A stretch of DNA of 34,865 bases from assembly GCA_017549485.1 (NCBI GenBank), contig JAFYUT010000026.1:1-34865 (forward strand), written 5' to 3'. Below, in pieces: positions 25,701 to 33,395 of this stretch. The translations under genes and the position numbers were made by a program. The first letter of the stretch is position 1; the number at the start of each line of letters is the position of its first letter. Origin of the DNA: Akkermansia sp. Lineage in GTDB: Bacteria; Verrucomicrobiota; Verrucomicrobiia; Verrucomicrobiales; Akkermansiaceae. The notes under the pieces were generated by a model that had not been told where the DNA came from, ran no database searches, and worked only from the letters and a program-made list of their open reading frames with translations.

Positions 25701-26266
25701 TCATCCGTAATATCGGCAATCTTGCCTACCTCGTGAGAGGTGCGGAAACCGTCAAAGAAGTTGATGAAAGGCACGCGGCTTTCAAGCGTGGCAGCGTGGG
25801 CAATGGCGGCCATATCCGGCGCCTCTTGGGTGCTGGCACCGCACAGCATGGCAAAGCCGGTAGAGCGGCAGCTCATCACGTCGCTGTGGTCACCGAAAAT
25901 GGACAGACCCTGTGCAGCAAGGGCGCGGGCGGCTACGTGCAAAACGCAGGGGGTAAGCTCGCCGGCTATCTTGTACATGTTGGGAATCATCAAGAGCAAG
26001 CCCTGGGATGCCGTGAAAGTGGTGGCCATGGAGCCCGTCTGCAAGGCGCCGTGTACTGCACCGGCGGCACCGGCCTCACTCTCCATCTCAACAATGCTGG
26101 GAACGGTGCCCCACAGGTTCTTGCGGTCTACTGCAGTCCACGTCTCTGCCGATTCACCCATCGGCGAGGACGGGGTGATGGGGTAGATAGCGGCTACTTC
26201 CGAACAACGATATGCCACCGAGGCTACGGCCTCATTAGCATCTATAGTGCTGTATGTAGTGCTCAT
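22715..26266 (-). CDS. nifJ: Pyruvate:ferredoxin (flavodoxin) oxidoreductase
   Basis: An 1183-residue single-chain PFOR, the usual length, converting pyruvate and CoA to acetyl-CoA and CO2 with reduction of ferredoxin in anaerobes. Domain order is normal: N-terminal pyrimidine-binding domain (VAYRCSEVAAIYPITPSSPM), domain II, gamma domain, then an inserted 2[4Fe-4S] ferredoxin domain with CIQCGKCTMVCPHAAI and CTGCTLCSKVCPTASL. The TPP domain follows, with ACAGCGETPY for the proximal cluster, NATGCSSIYGG, GDGWSYDIGYGGLDH and YSNTGGQCSKSTPRGA. The start at 26266 gives MSTTYSTIDANEAVASVAYR as in the family; the longer frame to 26374 crosses the promoter. A monocistronic unit with its own promoter and terminator. 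Confidence 0.97.
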   Translation of the reverse strand: MSTTYSTIDANEAVASVAYRCSEVAAIYPITPSSPMGESAETWTAVDRKNLWGTVPSIVEMESEAGAAGAVHGALQTGSMATTFTASQGLLLMIPNMYKIAGELTPCVLHVAARALAAQGLSIFGDHSDVMSCRSTGFAMLCGASTQEAPDMAAIAHAATLESRVPFINFFDGFRTSHEVGKIADITDDTLRAMIDQKWVDDFHARALTPDAPVIRGTAQNPDVYFQGRETVNKYYAAVPAIVKGAMKKFGDLTGRYYDLVEYIGSPTATRVIIMMGSGAEAALEAVTAMGEDVGVLKVRLYRPFPAADVIAALPATVKKIAVLDRTKEPGSLGEPLLQDVVQTLADAQVAGTLPFAMPKVVGGRYGLGSKEFTPAMVKGVFDELSKDEPMTDFSVGIKDDVTGKSIDYDPSFSTEADTVTRCMFYGLGSDGTVGANKDAIKIIGKHTDLYVQGYFEYDSKKSGSSTVSHLRFGTTPIHSTYLITSANFIALHQPSLLNLFDFLKNAAQGCTFLINTSVAPEKVWDSLPARMQQQILDKNIKVYCIDAFKVAKATGMGGRINMIMQTCFFNLSGVIPAEEALGYIKEAIKKTYGKKGEEVVAKNIAAVDASLANLHEVPLGTTITGHDIPDALHGEPSDFVRNVLGKIVTGNGNSVTVGEMPDDGTFPSGTTQYEKRDLALEIPVWTPEKTETSKACIQCGKCTMVCPHAAIRAKMVDPAELEGAPATFKSADASKMHKDWVGKKYIIQVSAADCTGCTLCSKVCPTASLSMTPASEALEPEKANWNFFEKLTDPDRTVTDNSKVKDAQLLRPLFEFSGACAGCGETPYVKLLSQLFGNRLVVANATGCSSIYGGNLPTTPWTHDADGRGPAWCNSLFEDNAQFGLGFRVSLDKKQQYAVELLTAAAPTIGEALVQEIMNNPQKTEADIANARSTVAAIKAACGDNAELAALKAQADYLVRKSVWILGGDGWSYDIGYGGLDHILASGRNVKVLVLDTEVYSNTGGQCSKSTPRGAVAKFATKGKDQVKKDLGYMAMTYGNVYVASVAMGSDDQHVLTTLMEAEEYDGPALVIAYSHCINHGINMAQGLDRQKDAVDCGRWLLYNYNPDRAKEGKNPLTLKSKKPKKDVREALLGENRFRLLAKNNKADFDKLLDMEAADIARRWRLYQALAGIDYSLPTEEA

Positions 26267-26320
26267 AATGTATGGTGTTTGTGAAAATTGCTGAATGTTG
26301 GGGCGATATTTCCCCCATAG

Positions 26321-26338
26321 GTGAAACGCTGGTTTCAC
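26321..26338. promoter_or_regulatory. Inverted repeat at the PFOR transcription start
   Basis: GTGAAAC (26321-26327) and GTTTCAC (26332-26338) form a perfect 7-bp dyad around GCTG, at about +1 of the predicted PFOR transcript. This is a typical place for a repressor site. A second dyad (GGGG...CCCC) lies nearer the start codon. Confidence 0.4.
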
Positions 26339-26345
26339 TGCGCAT

Positions 26346-26374
26346 ATCATACACCCCATCGTATGTAGAATCAA
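26346..26374 (-). promoter_or_regulatory. Promoter of PFOR
   Basis: On the minus strand, TTGATT (-35, 26369-26374) and TATGAT (-10, 26346-26351) are 17 nt apart, with a TG extending the -10. The leader would be about 73 nt. Confidence 0.6.
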
Positions 26375-26434
26375 TCAAAAAAGTTTGAGTGTACTGTATT
26401 TTTTGCGTCAATGTGCGCAAAATGTGATTTCCTC

Positions 26435-26463
26435 TTGACAAGGGGCAGTCTAAAAGGTAAGTT
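26435..26463 (+). promoter_or_regulatory. Candidate promoter of ndk
   Basis: A perfect TTGACA (26435-26440) lies 17 nt before TAAGTT (26458-26463), a poor -10. The start codon is 30 bp further on. Confidence 0.4.
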
Positions 26464-26492
26464 AGGCTTACACAAAACTGAAGCAGTTTCTT

Positions 26493-26939
26493 ATGAACGA
26501 CGAAAAAACATTGATTCTCTTTAAGCCGGATTGTGTGCGCAAGAACCTGTCCGGTGTGATTTTGCAGCGTTTGTTGGCAGAGGGTTTCCACCTGCGTGGC
26601 ATGAAGATGATGCAGCTGGACGATGCCATTCTGCGTGAGCATTACGGCCACATCATTGACCTTGTGATTGACGGTGAGCCCCTGTTCCCGAAGCTCTCCG
26701 CATTCATGCAGACCAGCCCTGTTGTGGCTCTGGTGCTTTCCGGCCCCGGCGTTGTTACCCGTGTGCGCACCATCCTTGGGCCCACCAACTCCATGAAGGC
26801 TGATAAGGGTACCATCCGCGGTGATTTCGGCACCAACAGCATGCTCAATATCTGCCACGCCTCCGACTCCCCCGAGAGCGCTGAGGCTGAGGTGAAGCGC
26901 TTCTTCAAGCCTGAGGAGCTCTTTGATAACGTGTTCTGA
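26493..26939 (+). CDS. ndk: Nucleoside diphosphate kinase
   Basis: A 148-residue enzyme that balances nucleoside triphosphate pools by phosphotransfer through a histidine. KTLILFKPDCVRKN opens the ferredoxin-like fold, with the KPD substrate contact. GPTNSMKADKGTIRGDFG forms the nucleotide-binding loop, and NICHASDSPESAEAE carries the catalytic His122. Most homologues read HGSDS at this point, so HASDS is a small variation. It stands alone between the divergent PFOR promoter region and a strong terminator. Confidence 0.96.
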   Translation: MNDEKTLILFKPDCVRKNLSGVILQRLLAEGFHLRGMKMMQLDDAILREHYGHIIDLVIDGEPLFPKLSAFMQTSPVVALVLSGPGVVTRVRTILGPTNSMKADKGTIRGDFGTNSMLNICHASDSPESAEAEVKRFFKPEELFDNVF

Positions 26940-26963
26940 TAACATACTCTCATTTTATCTCAT

Positions 26964-27004
26964 GGGAGCAGGCTGCCGCAGCGGTGGTTCTGCTCCCTTT
27001 CTTA
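26964..27004 (+). terminator. Intrinsic terminator after ndk
   Basis: GGGAGCAG (26964-26971) pairs with CTGCTCCC (26990-26997), followed by TTTCTTATTT. It ends about 20 bp before the GH123 gene. Confidence 0.8.
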
Positions 27005-27025
27005 TTTAACTGCTGAACTCTGAAT

Positions 27026-28711
27026 ATGAAAAAACAACTCTTTTCGTTATTGGCTGCACTCCCCATAGCGGGGTATGCAGAAGCTCCTATGAGTATTCAA
27101 CTGACCGGCCTGGATGAGCATGTACGCGTGGTGGAGGGGGCGCCCATTGCCCCGCAGCATACCTGCAAGGTGCTGCAACTGCGCGGTTGGCGTGGCGAGC
27201 GTGTGACGGCGCAGTTTGTAGGGCATATTCAGAATTCAACCCAATTTCCCTATGGGCTGAGTGTAGAGGCTTCTTGCGAGCTTGCTGCTTTGAGCGGCAA
27301 CGGCAGAATCGCAGCAAATACCAAGGCGGTTTCTTATGTGCGTGCTCATGGTAAAAATGTGGCAGATGTGGTGTATACACCTGAGTTTAACATGTCTGCA
27401 CAACCGCAACTTTATTTGTTGCAGGTGGATATTCCCTCGGCTGCCACCCCCGGGGTATACCGTGGGGAGTTGGTGATGTCTACTCCCGGGGCGGAATGCG
27501 GGCGTATTCCCGTGGAGCTGGTGGTAGAGAACGCCGTGTTGCCCAAGCCGAGCGAGTGGCAGTTTCACTTGGACCTCTGGCAGCACCCGCAGAGTATTGC
27601 CCGTTGTCACCGGGTGCAGCCGTGGGGCAAGGAGCATTTTGCCGCCATGCGTCCGTACATGAAGATGCTGGCAGATGCCGGGCAAAAGGTCATTACCTGT
27701 ACCCTGCTGGATGAGGCGTGGAATGGGCAGACGCATGATGCTTTCCCCTCCAACATTAAGTGGATTAAAGGCAAAGACGGTGAGTGGCGTTATGATTTTT
27801 CCTGCTTTGATGCATGGGTGGATTTCATGATGAATGAAATCGGTATTACGGAGCAAATTTCATGCTACACCATGGTGCCGTGGCACATGAAGGTGCGTTA
27901 TTTGGATGAATCTACCGGTCAATATGAGTATGTTAAGCTGGATGTAAAGTCCCCCGTGTGGGAGGAGACTTGGGGGCCGTTCCTCACGGCGTTCCGTGCC
28001 CATTTGCGGGAGAAAGGCTGGTTGGAGAAAACCTGCATTGCGCTTGATGAACGACCCGACCACATGGCCCGTGCGGCCAAGGCCATGGTAGATAAATATG
28101 CGCCCGAGTTGCGTATCGTTTCCGCTGTGGATAAGCCCTCGGCGTTCACCCGTGAGGTGTATAATCTCTCCCCCATTATCACACATGCCGGTACCGTGAT
28201 GGGAGACCTGCTTGCAGAGCGTAAAGCGCAGGGCAAAAAGACGACTGTGTATGTATGCTTGCACCCGCAAAAGCCCAATACCTTCACTTTCTCACCACCG
28301 GCGGAGGCGGAGTGGATTGGCTTGTTTGTTGCGGCCAACCATTTGGATGGATTCTTGCGCTGGGCTTACAATTCTTGGAATGAAGCTCCCACTCAATGCA
28401 CCGACTTCGGTAAATGGCCCTCGGGTGATTGCTTTTTGGTTTATCCCGGCGGTGCAGAGCGCGGCTGCCTGAGCTCTGTTCGCTTTGAGCGCCTGAGAGA
28501 TGGTATTGAAGCCGCTGAGAAAATCCGTATCCTCCGAGAACGCGCTGCTGCTCTCGGCACCCCTGAGGCTCAAGCCGCCATGGAGGCCCTCAACCGCGAG
28601 CTCGCTGATATCTTTACCGTTGCCCGTAGCAAGGGTAATGCCCACGCGGAAGATGTTGACCGCGCCCGAAAACTCATTTCTATAACAACTGAAAAATTGT
28701 TCCGTTTGTAA
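27026..28711 (+). CDS. Secreted GH123-type glycoside hydrolase (DUF4091), likely beta-N-acetylgalactosaminidase
   Basis: A 561-residue protein with a signal peptide (MKKQLFSLLAALPIAGYAEA). A beta-sandwich N-terminal region (about 25-172) precedes a TIM-barrel starting near WQFHLDLWQHPQSIAR, where the LWQHP phrase is typical of DUF4091/GH123. CIALDERPDH places the family's paired acidic residues at Asp341-Glu342, used in substrate-assisted hydrolysis of beta-GalNAc. DGFLRWAYNSWNEAP fits the end of the barrel, and a C-terminal helical segment follows. Mucin or glycolipid GalNAc is a plausible substrate, in keeping with the sialidase nearby. The last codons (EKLFRL, stop) lie inside copy A of the 100-bp repeat, so the extreme C-terminus was probably set by that element. 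Confidence 0.88.
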   Translation: MKKQLFSLLAALPIAGYAEAPMSIQLTGLDEHVRVVEGAPIAPQHTCKVLQLRGWRGERVTAQFVGHIQNSTQFPYGLSVEASCELAALSGNGRIAANTKAVSYVRAHGKNVADVVYTPEFNMSAQPQLYLLQVDIPSAATPGVYRGELVMSTPGAECGRIPVELVVENAVLPKPSEWQFHLDLWQHPQSIARCHRVQPWGKEHFAAMRPYMKMLADAGQKVITCTLLDEAWNGQTHDAFPSNIKWIKGKDGEWRYDFSCFDAWVDFMMNEIGITEQISCYTMVPWHMKVRYLDESTGQYEYVKLDVKSPVWEETWGPFLTAFRAHLREKGWLEKTCIALDERPDHMARAAKAMVDKYAPELRIVSAVDKPSAFTREVYNLSPIITHAGTVMGDLLAERKAQGKKTTVYVCLHPQKPNTFTFSPPAEAEWIGLFVAANHLDGFLRWAYNSWNEAPTQCTDFGKWPSGDCFLVYPGGAERGCLSSVRFERLRDGIEAAEKIRILRERAAALGTPEAQAAMEALNRELADIFTVARSKGNAHAEDVDRARKLISITTEKLFRL

Positions 28712-28791
28712 TATTTTTAATATAAAATAGTTACAAGCCAACCGGAAAAATCCGCAGTGTTGCTGCGGATTTTTCGCAATGTGATTGCAGA
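28692..28791 (+). repeat. 100-bp palindromic repeat, copy A
   Basis: The unit begins AAAAATTGTTCCGTTTGTAA. Its core is a perfect 13-bp inverted repeat, GAAAAATCCGCAG (28745-28757) and CTGCGGATTTTTC (28763-28775) around TGTTG, then a small GCAAT/ATTGC dyad. It lines up without gaps with copy B, exactly 100 bp on, and with copy C at 30193. The first 20 bp lie inside the GH123 gene and include its stop. The palindrome can also act as a terminator for GH123. Confidence 0.85.
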
Positions 28792-28905
28792 TAATTCTAT
28801 TCCGTTTGTTGTGTTTTTATTTATAGAGTGTTATGAGCGGGGTGGAAAAATCCGCAATGATGCTGCGGAAAATCCGCATTATTATTGCAAATTTTTCGTT
28901 TATAC
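28792..28905 (+). repeat. 100-bp palindromic repeat, copy B (diverged)
   Basis: TTCCGTTTGTTGTG (28800) and GGAAAAATCCGC (28844) each sit exactly 100 bp after their counterparts in copy A, with no gap between them. The palindrome is altered (ATGATGC loop, extra TCCGCA), but GAAAAAT and ATTTTTC still close an outer stem. It runs into the ATPase promoter. Confidence 0.75.
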
Positions 28906-28934
28906 TTGACAATATCGGTTCTAAGTATCAGAAT
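28906..28934 (+). promoter_or_regulatory. Promoter of the AAA_14/DUF4143 gene
   Basis: TTGACA (28906-28911) lies 17 nt before CAGAAT (28929-28934), 12 bp ahead of the ATG, so the mRNA would be nearly leaderless. It abuts the end of repeat copy B. Confidence 0.5.
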
Positions 28935-28945
28935 AAGGGCAAGTT

Positions 28946-30181
28946 ATGGCAGATAATACATATTATGCACGCACGGCGGCAGGCTGGGTTAAATACATGT
29001 CTGCGCACTTTCCCTGTGTTTTGCTGACAGGGGCCAGGCAAGTGGGTAAGTCCACCTTGCTGGAAGAAGTGTTGCCTGCGGGTATGAATTATGTGACGTT
29101 GGATGACTATACATTGGCTGCTGAAGCGCGGCGTGACCCGATAGGTTTTTTACGGGAGCACGAAGCCCCCTTGTTTATTGATGAAGTTCAATATGCCCCG
29201 GAGCTGTTCAGAGCCATTAAGATGCGTGTAGATGCCGCTAAACGTAACGGCATGTATTGGATGACGGGCTCTCAGCATTTTCAATTGATGGAAGGTGTAA
29301 GCGAGAGCTTGGCCGGGCGTGTAGGCATTATAGACCTTTACAGCATGTCTCAGCGAGAGTGCCTTGGGCTGGGGGAGTCTGCTGCGCCTCTGTTTTCTCC
29401 GGATAAGTTGGCGGACTATGCTGCCGGTGTTTCCGCCTGCGATATCCATGAGTTATACCGCCGCATTTGGCGCGGGGGATATCCCGTGCTGAGCAAAGAT
29501 GCGGAGCTGGAGCCGCGCGTTTTGTTTGAATCATACGTGCGCACTTATTTGGAGCGAGATGTCAATCAACTTTCACAAGTGGAAAATCGCGCGGCTTTCC
29601 TCAAGCTGATGCGCTCTGCCGCAGCGCGTACCGGGCAACAACTGGTGTATAGTGACTTGGCGCGAGATGCAGAGGTGTCTCCTAACACGGCCAAAGCATG
29701 GATTTCTATCATGGAAACCACGGGTATCATTTCCCTGCTGTATCCGTACTCTACCAATTCCATTAAGCGCCTTACAAAGACTCCCAAACTCTATTTCATG
29801 GATACGGGGCTTTGCTCTTGGTTGGCGGGGTGGAATGATCCTGCTTCCCTGATGAATAGCCCCTTTGCCGGTGCTATTCTTGAGACATTTGTGTATGGTC
29901 AGATTATGCGCAGTTTCTGCCATAACGGGATTCGCCCGCAGCTTTATTTCTTCCGCGATGCCAAGGGTACGGCCGAGGTTGATTTCCTGCTCATTCAGAA
30001 CGGGGGTATTTACCCTATGGAGGTGAAGCGCAGCAGTTCTCCCACCGCTGCCGATTTGAAACATGCCGCTAAAATACCCACCGGCATGTTCGAGCTGCGA
30101 CCCGGTATTGTGTTCTGCACAGCTGAGCGCATGTATTCGCTGGAAAATGCTGCCTCCGCATTCCCCATCTCCTTGTTATAA
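28946..30181 (+). CDS. AAA_14 / DUF4143 ATPase with nuclease-like C-terminal domain
   Basis: A 411-residue P-loop ATPase. Walker A is GARQVGKST (29-37), Walker B is LFIDEVQ (76-82), and the sensor-like TGSQ is at 107-110. An HTH-like segment follows (YSDLARDAEVSPNTAKAWIS). The DUF4143 domain has KLYFMDTGLCSWL, ETFVYGQIMRSF and a PD-(D/E)xK-like core, AEVDFLL with Asp346 and PMEVKR with Glu359/Lys361. The family is abundant and often multicopy in anaerobes; no firm function is established. The gene is bounded by 100-bp palindromic repeats on both sides, so it looks like a cassette. Proposed roles such as DNA processing or conflict are inference. Confidence 0.9.
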   Translation: MADNTYYARTAAGWVKYMSAHFPCVLLTGARQVGKSTLLEEVLPAGMNYVTLDDYTLAAEARRDPIGFLREHEAPLFIDEVQYAPELFRAIKMRVDAAKRNGMYWMTGSQHFQLMEGVSESLAGRVGIIDLYSMSQRECLGLGESAAPLFSPDKLADYAAGVSACDIHELYRRIWRGGYPVLSKDAELEPRVLFESYVRTYLERDVNQLSQVENRAAFLKLMRSAAARTGQQLVYSDLARDAEVSPNTAKAWISIMETTGIISLLYPYSTNSIKRLTKTPKLYFMDTGLCSWLAGWNDPASLMNSPFAGAILETFVYGQIMRSFCHNGIRPQLYFFRDAKGTAEVDFLLIQNGGIYPMEVKRSSSPTAADLKHAAKIPTGMFELRPGIVFCTAERMYSLENAASAFPISLL

Positions 30182-30192
30182 AAAAGCGAGGT

Positions 30193-30297
30193 AAAAATTG
30201 TTCCGCTTGTAATTCGTGTAAATAAAAAGAGTTATAAAGGTGTTGGAAAAATCCGCAGTGTAGCTGCGGATTTTTCGCAGTTACACTGCGAAAAAAA
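30193..30297 (+). repeat. 100-bp palindromic repeat, copy C
   Basis: AAAAATTGTTCCGCTTGTAA opens the copy 11 bp after the ATPase stop and aligns ungapped with copy A for at least 85 bp. The perfect inverted repeat is at 30246-30258 and 30264-30276. A second dyad, TTTTTCGCAG (30271-30280) and CTGCGAAAAA (30286-30295), shares one arm with the first, so two hairpins compete. A degenerate further copy may follow at about 30293-30345. Confidence 0.85.
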
Positions 30298-30349
30298 TGT
30301 TTAAGATGTATTTCTTTTATACAAAGGGTGTTAAGGGCGGTTTTGAGCT

Positions 30350-33292
30350 TTATTCGTTCATGAAGTCAAACTCAACCTTAATCAAAAGATCAGCCAAATT
30401 GACAGAGCCGTAGTAACCTGCCGCAACAATGCGGGCGGTATGTCGGCGCAGGGCTTGCCAATCACAGGGGATGGATTCTGAATTCATGTAGAGGTTCAGG
30501 TCATAATAATCTTCACAGTAAAGATACTCGTTATTGATTTTGGAGATTTGGCGCGCCGCGTGCATGGCTGAGGCTTGGTCTTGCACGGCCGGCAGCTCTT
30601 GTTGCAGGGTTTGTAGAAAAAGGCGTGTGCGTTCCTCTTGCGCAGCTCGGTTCTCTTCTTTATCTTCTCCGTTAAGAGCACGGGGGTAGGTGCAATAAAA
30701 ATACAGGCTGCGGGAGCCGTAGTAACCAGCATCGCTGAGCCTCAACTTCTCCGCGTATAGGTCAGATAAAAGGTTGGAGTTGTCTTCCGGTTCCGGTGTG
30801 AGTGTTTGTTGATATGCAGGCAGAGGCGTTGGGTGCCCTATGCGGTGCAGCTGTGCGGCTGCCGCATCGGCAGATGCTTGGTCTTGTATGCTGCCGAGCA
30901 GTTGGAGAACTTGGTGCAGCCGGTTCTTGTAGTCCGCCATGGCTGCGCGTGTTTCATCATCATTGCGTACATCATATCCGGCAGAGTTATCTATCCAAAT
31001 GTCTGCGTGGTAATCCCGGCCATTGATACGTACGGCAATAGGGGTCACCTCATAATATCGTCCGTTAAGAACCCCGGTGCTGCCGCCTCTTCTTGTTTTG
31101 ATACCCTTAAATAAAAATCGGGTGAACGTGGAGGCGGCGTTATCAAAACCCTCTGCATTGGGGGACGGCCACAGCATGTTCATCTCCAAGGGGACTTGCC
31201 ATGCGGTTTCGGGGGTAAAACCGGGGCCGCCTGACAGTTGGCGGTGCATGTCGTATGGTGAGTTTTGTAAGTTGCGGCGTAGCATGTGCTCCACCTCTTG
31301 TGCCGCTTGCGGATTGGTGGATACATCATCTTCATCATACTCTTGAAGTAAGGATGGGTGGCCGTTGGGACCTACGCGTTCTTCCAATACATGGGCAAGG
31401 TCTACGGAGCCATAATAATCTGCCTTGCGGATGCGGTGCAGATGCTTCAACATGGGAGCTGTATCCATTTGCTGCACGGTAACGCCTTTACGCAGGAAAG
31501 TGAGGTGAGAGGGGATGTTCATGCCCGTGTTTCTCAGAGCATGCGCGGTGGCTGTGGCTGATTCGTAATCTGTTACGTGTGGGAGCAGTTCTTGTAAAAG
31601 CTCGGCATAGCGCAGGCATTCTTGCTCCCATTGCTCGTTCATGAGTCGGCGCTCTTCATCCGTTGGGCTAAAGGTTCCCCATTTTGCGGCATCCAGCTCC
31701 GACAAGAGGTCTATAGATTGGTAACAATGCTGTTCCAACAGCTCGTTTTTGCGTATCTTCAGCTGTTCATGAATCTCAGGGGCGGGCAGGGGTGGTACAA
31801 TATCATCACACCATGGGTGTTGCATCGGTAAAATGGTGCGCGGGGTGCTCTTGAGTTGCTTTGCGGCGGCATCTGCCGTGGCGCGGTCGTGTACCGTGTT
31901 TAATATCTCCAATTGAGCAAGAAGCCCTTTTCCGTATTGTTCGTAGGCTGTTTTCATGGCTGCATCATCGGGTATGTTGCGCCCATCTGAGTAATCCAGC
32001 CACATGGAATAGTGATACATCTTCTCTTGATAGCAGAAGCGTATATTCCATTTTTCGTACAATTTCCCATTTATGACACCTGTGCCTGCAAAAGCGGTGC
32101 TTTCAAAGTTTTTATTGGGGTAGAGCACGGTAGAGGGCAGTTGCTCCAACGCACTGTCGTCTTCGCGGTCGAGTTTTTTGATGCCGTCAATACACACCGC
32201 CGCGGGAACACGCCAAGCTGTTTCAGGGGTAAAGCCGGGGCCGCCGCAGATGCCACGGAGCAGCGGATTCTCGGCTTTGTGTATGGACTCTCGTATGGTG
32301 GCAGCAATTACTTGCTCTACATCAGGCGTGAGGGATGCTGGCTGATAGGCGCCGAACGGATTGCCGTAATACTCTGCCAATAGGGCAGAGCCATAGTAAT
32401 ATTGCTGCTCCAGTAGTTCCTCTGCCTGCATGTGTTGCTCTTGCAGGAGGGTGGCTTTCTCGTTGCCCTCTTGGGTGTCGTGGAGCATAACGGACAGGCT
32501 GTCAAGGTCATTCAGGGTATCTACCGCTGCGTCTGCCGTGTTGCGGTCTTGTATGCCTTGTAAAATGGCACTGCGTTGTTGCATGCGCGCCAAGTAGGCC
32601 GGTTCTTCCTCCTTCTTGTCAAGGGCGTACCGGTCCTCCTCGTCCTCCGTAAATACGGGACAGGCCGTAACATCTGCCCACACGCTTATCTCATGCCGCT
32701 GCCCGCGGTGAAACAGGGCAATGGTTGAGATAAGATAGAGCTTGCCGTCGATGCGCTGTTCTTTTTGTGAGACAAACGGCACACGGGGGCCTCCTATCAA
32801 GTATTCCGGGGCAAAATAGCAATGAGGGTCGCAGTGCGCCGGCTCTTGCGGACGCGGTGCGGTGCATACCCAGGCGGTTTCACGGGTAAGCCCCGGGCCA
32901 CCGCTTACTCCCGCACGCCTGCCGGGCGGCAGCAGGGCAAAATTGCGGCGCATGCGGTCCTCCAGCTCTGCCATTATCTGCGGCGTGGTGGGGGTGGGGA
33001 GTTTTACGCTTTGTTTCACCCTGTCTTCACTGTCTCCCATGGCCAAGGCCAGTGCCGTGGAGCCGAAAAAATGATAGGGAAGCGCCTCGCATGCTTCTTG
33101 GTATTGCTCCACCATTTCGCCCGATGCGTTCTCGGGTACCTCAAATTCAGCCTGAATCGGTGCGGCGGCATCTGCCTGTTCTTTGGCGCAGATGCTGCGT
33201 AACAGCTCTATTTGTTGCCGCATCACGGCCTCCGCCGCTTCATCTGCCCAGCCTATTATGGGTAACAGTAGTGTGAGTAAAAATTTTTTCAT
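30350..33292 (-). CDS. Large secreted protein with internal repeats, unknown function
   Basis: A 980-residue protein starting MKKFLLTLLLPIIGWADEAA, with a signal peptide. The body repeats three kinds of motif. GGPGFTPETAW or close variants occur three times. YYGSxxLAxxL-type helices occur about six times (YYGSVDLAHVL, YYGSVNLADLL, YYYGSALLAEY). Helices of the form DxATADAAAxxL occur five times. Each GGPG block leads into a beta-rich stretch with a 'GKLYxxxxI ... HxxxxWxDxxxG' pattern, so the protein is probably three or more tandem copies of one ~300-residue unit. I recognise no family. It is divergent from the sialidase across 125 bp. Surface or periplasmic location is inferred from the signal peptide. 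Confidence 0.8.
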   Translation of the reverse strand: MKKFLLTLLLPIIGWADEAAEAVMRQQIELLRSICAKEQADAAAPIQAEFEVPENASGEMVEQYQEACEALPYHFFGSTALALAMGDSEDRVKQSVKLPTPTTPQIMAELEDRMRRNFALLPPGRRAGVSGGPGLTRETAWVCTAPRPQEPAHCDPHCYFAPEYLIGGPRVPFVSQKEQRIDGKLYLISTIALFHRGQRHEISVWADVTACPVFTEDEEDRYALDKKEEEPAYLARMQQRSAILQGIQDRNTADAAVDTLNDLDSLSVMLHDTQEGNEKATLLQEQHMQAEELLEQQYYYGSALLAEYYGNPFGAYQPASLTPDVEQVIAATIRESIHKAENPLLRGICGGPGFTPETAWRVPAAVCIDGIKKLDREDDSALEQLPSTVLYPNKNFESTAFAGTGVINGKLYEKWNIRFCYQEKMYHYSMWLDYSDGRNIPDDAAMKTAYEQYGKGLLAQLEILNTVHDRATADAAAKQLKSTPRTILPMQHPWCDDIVPPLPAPEIHEQLKIRKNELLEQHCYQSIDLLSELDAAKWGTFSPTDEERRLMNEQWEQECLRYAELLQELLPHVTDYESATATAHALRNTGMNIPSHLTFLRKGVTVQQMDTAPMLKHLHRIRKADYYGSVDLAHVLEERVGPNGHPSLLQEYDEDDVSTNPQAAQEVEHMLRRNLQNSPYDMHRQLSGGPGFTPETAWQVPLEMNMLWPSPNAEGFDNAASTFTRFLFKGIKTRRGGSTGVLNGRYYEVTPIAVRINGRDYHADIWIDNSAGYDVRNDDETRAAMADYKNRLHQVLQLLGSIQDQASADAAAAQLHRIGHPTPLPAYQQTLTPEPEDNSNLLSDLYAEKLRLSDAGYYGSRSLYFYCTYPRALNGEDKEENRAAQEERTRLFLQTLQQELPAVQDQASAMHAARQISKINNEYLYCEDYYDLNLYMNSESIPCDWQALRRHTARIVAAGYYGSVNLADLLIKVEFDFMNE

Positions 33293-33395
33293 AGTCATAA
33301 GTTCTTGTGAGTAATTTAGCAAAATCATACGCTAAAGCAAGCTTTTTTCATGCCGTATGCAAGGGTGCCTGTCTTTTTTTCTTGCTGAAGTAAAA

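Noticed and set aside
28692..28905. CRISPR-like array
   Set aside because: The 100-bp units are adjoining, with no unique spacers and no cas genes nearby.
28833..29027. 64-codon frame across repeat copy B and the ATPase start
   Set aside because: It reads through the palindromic repeat and overlaps the ATPase gene in another frame; no protein-like composition.
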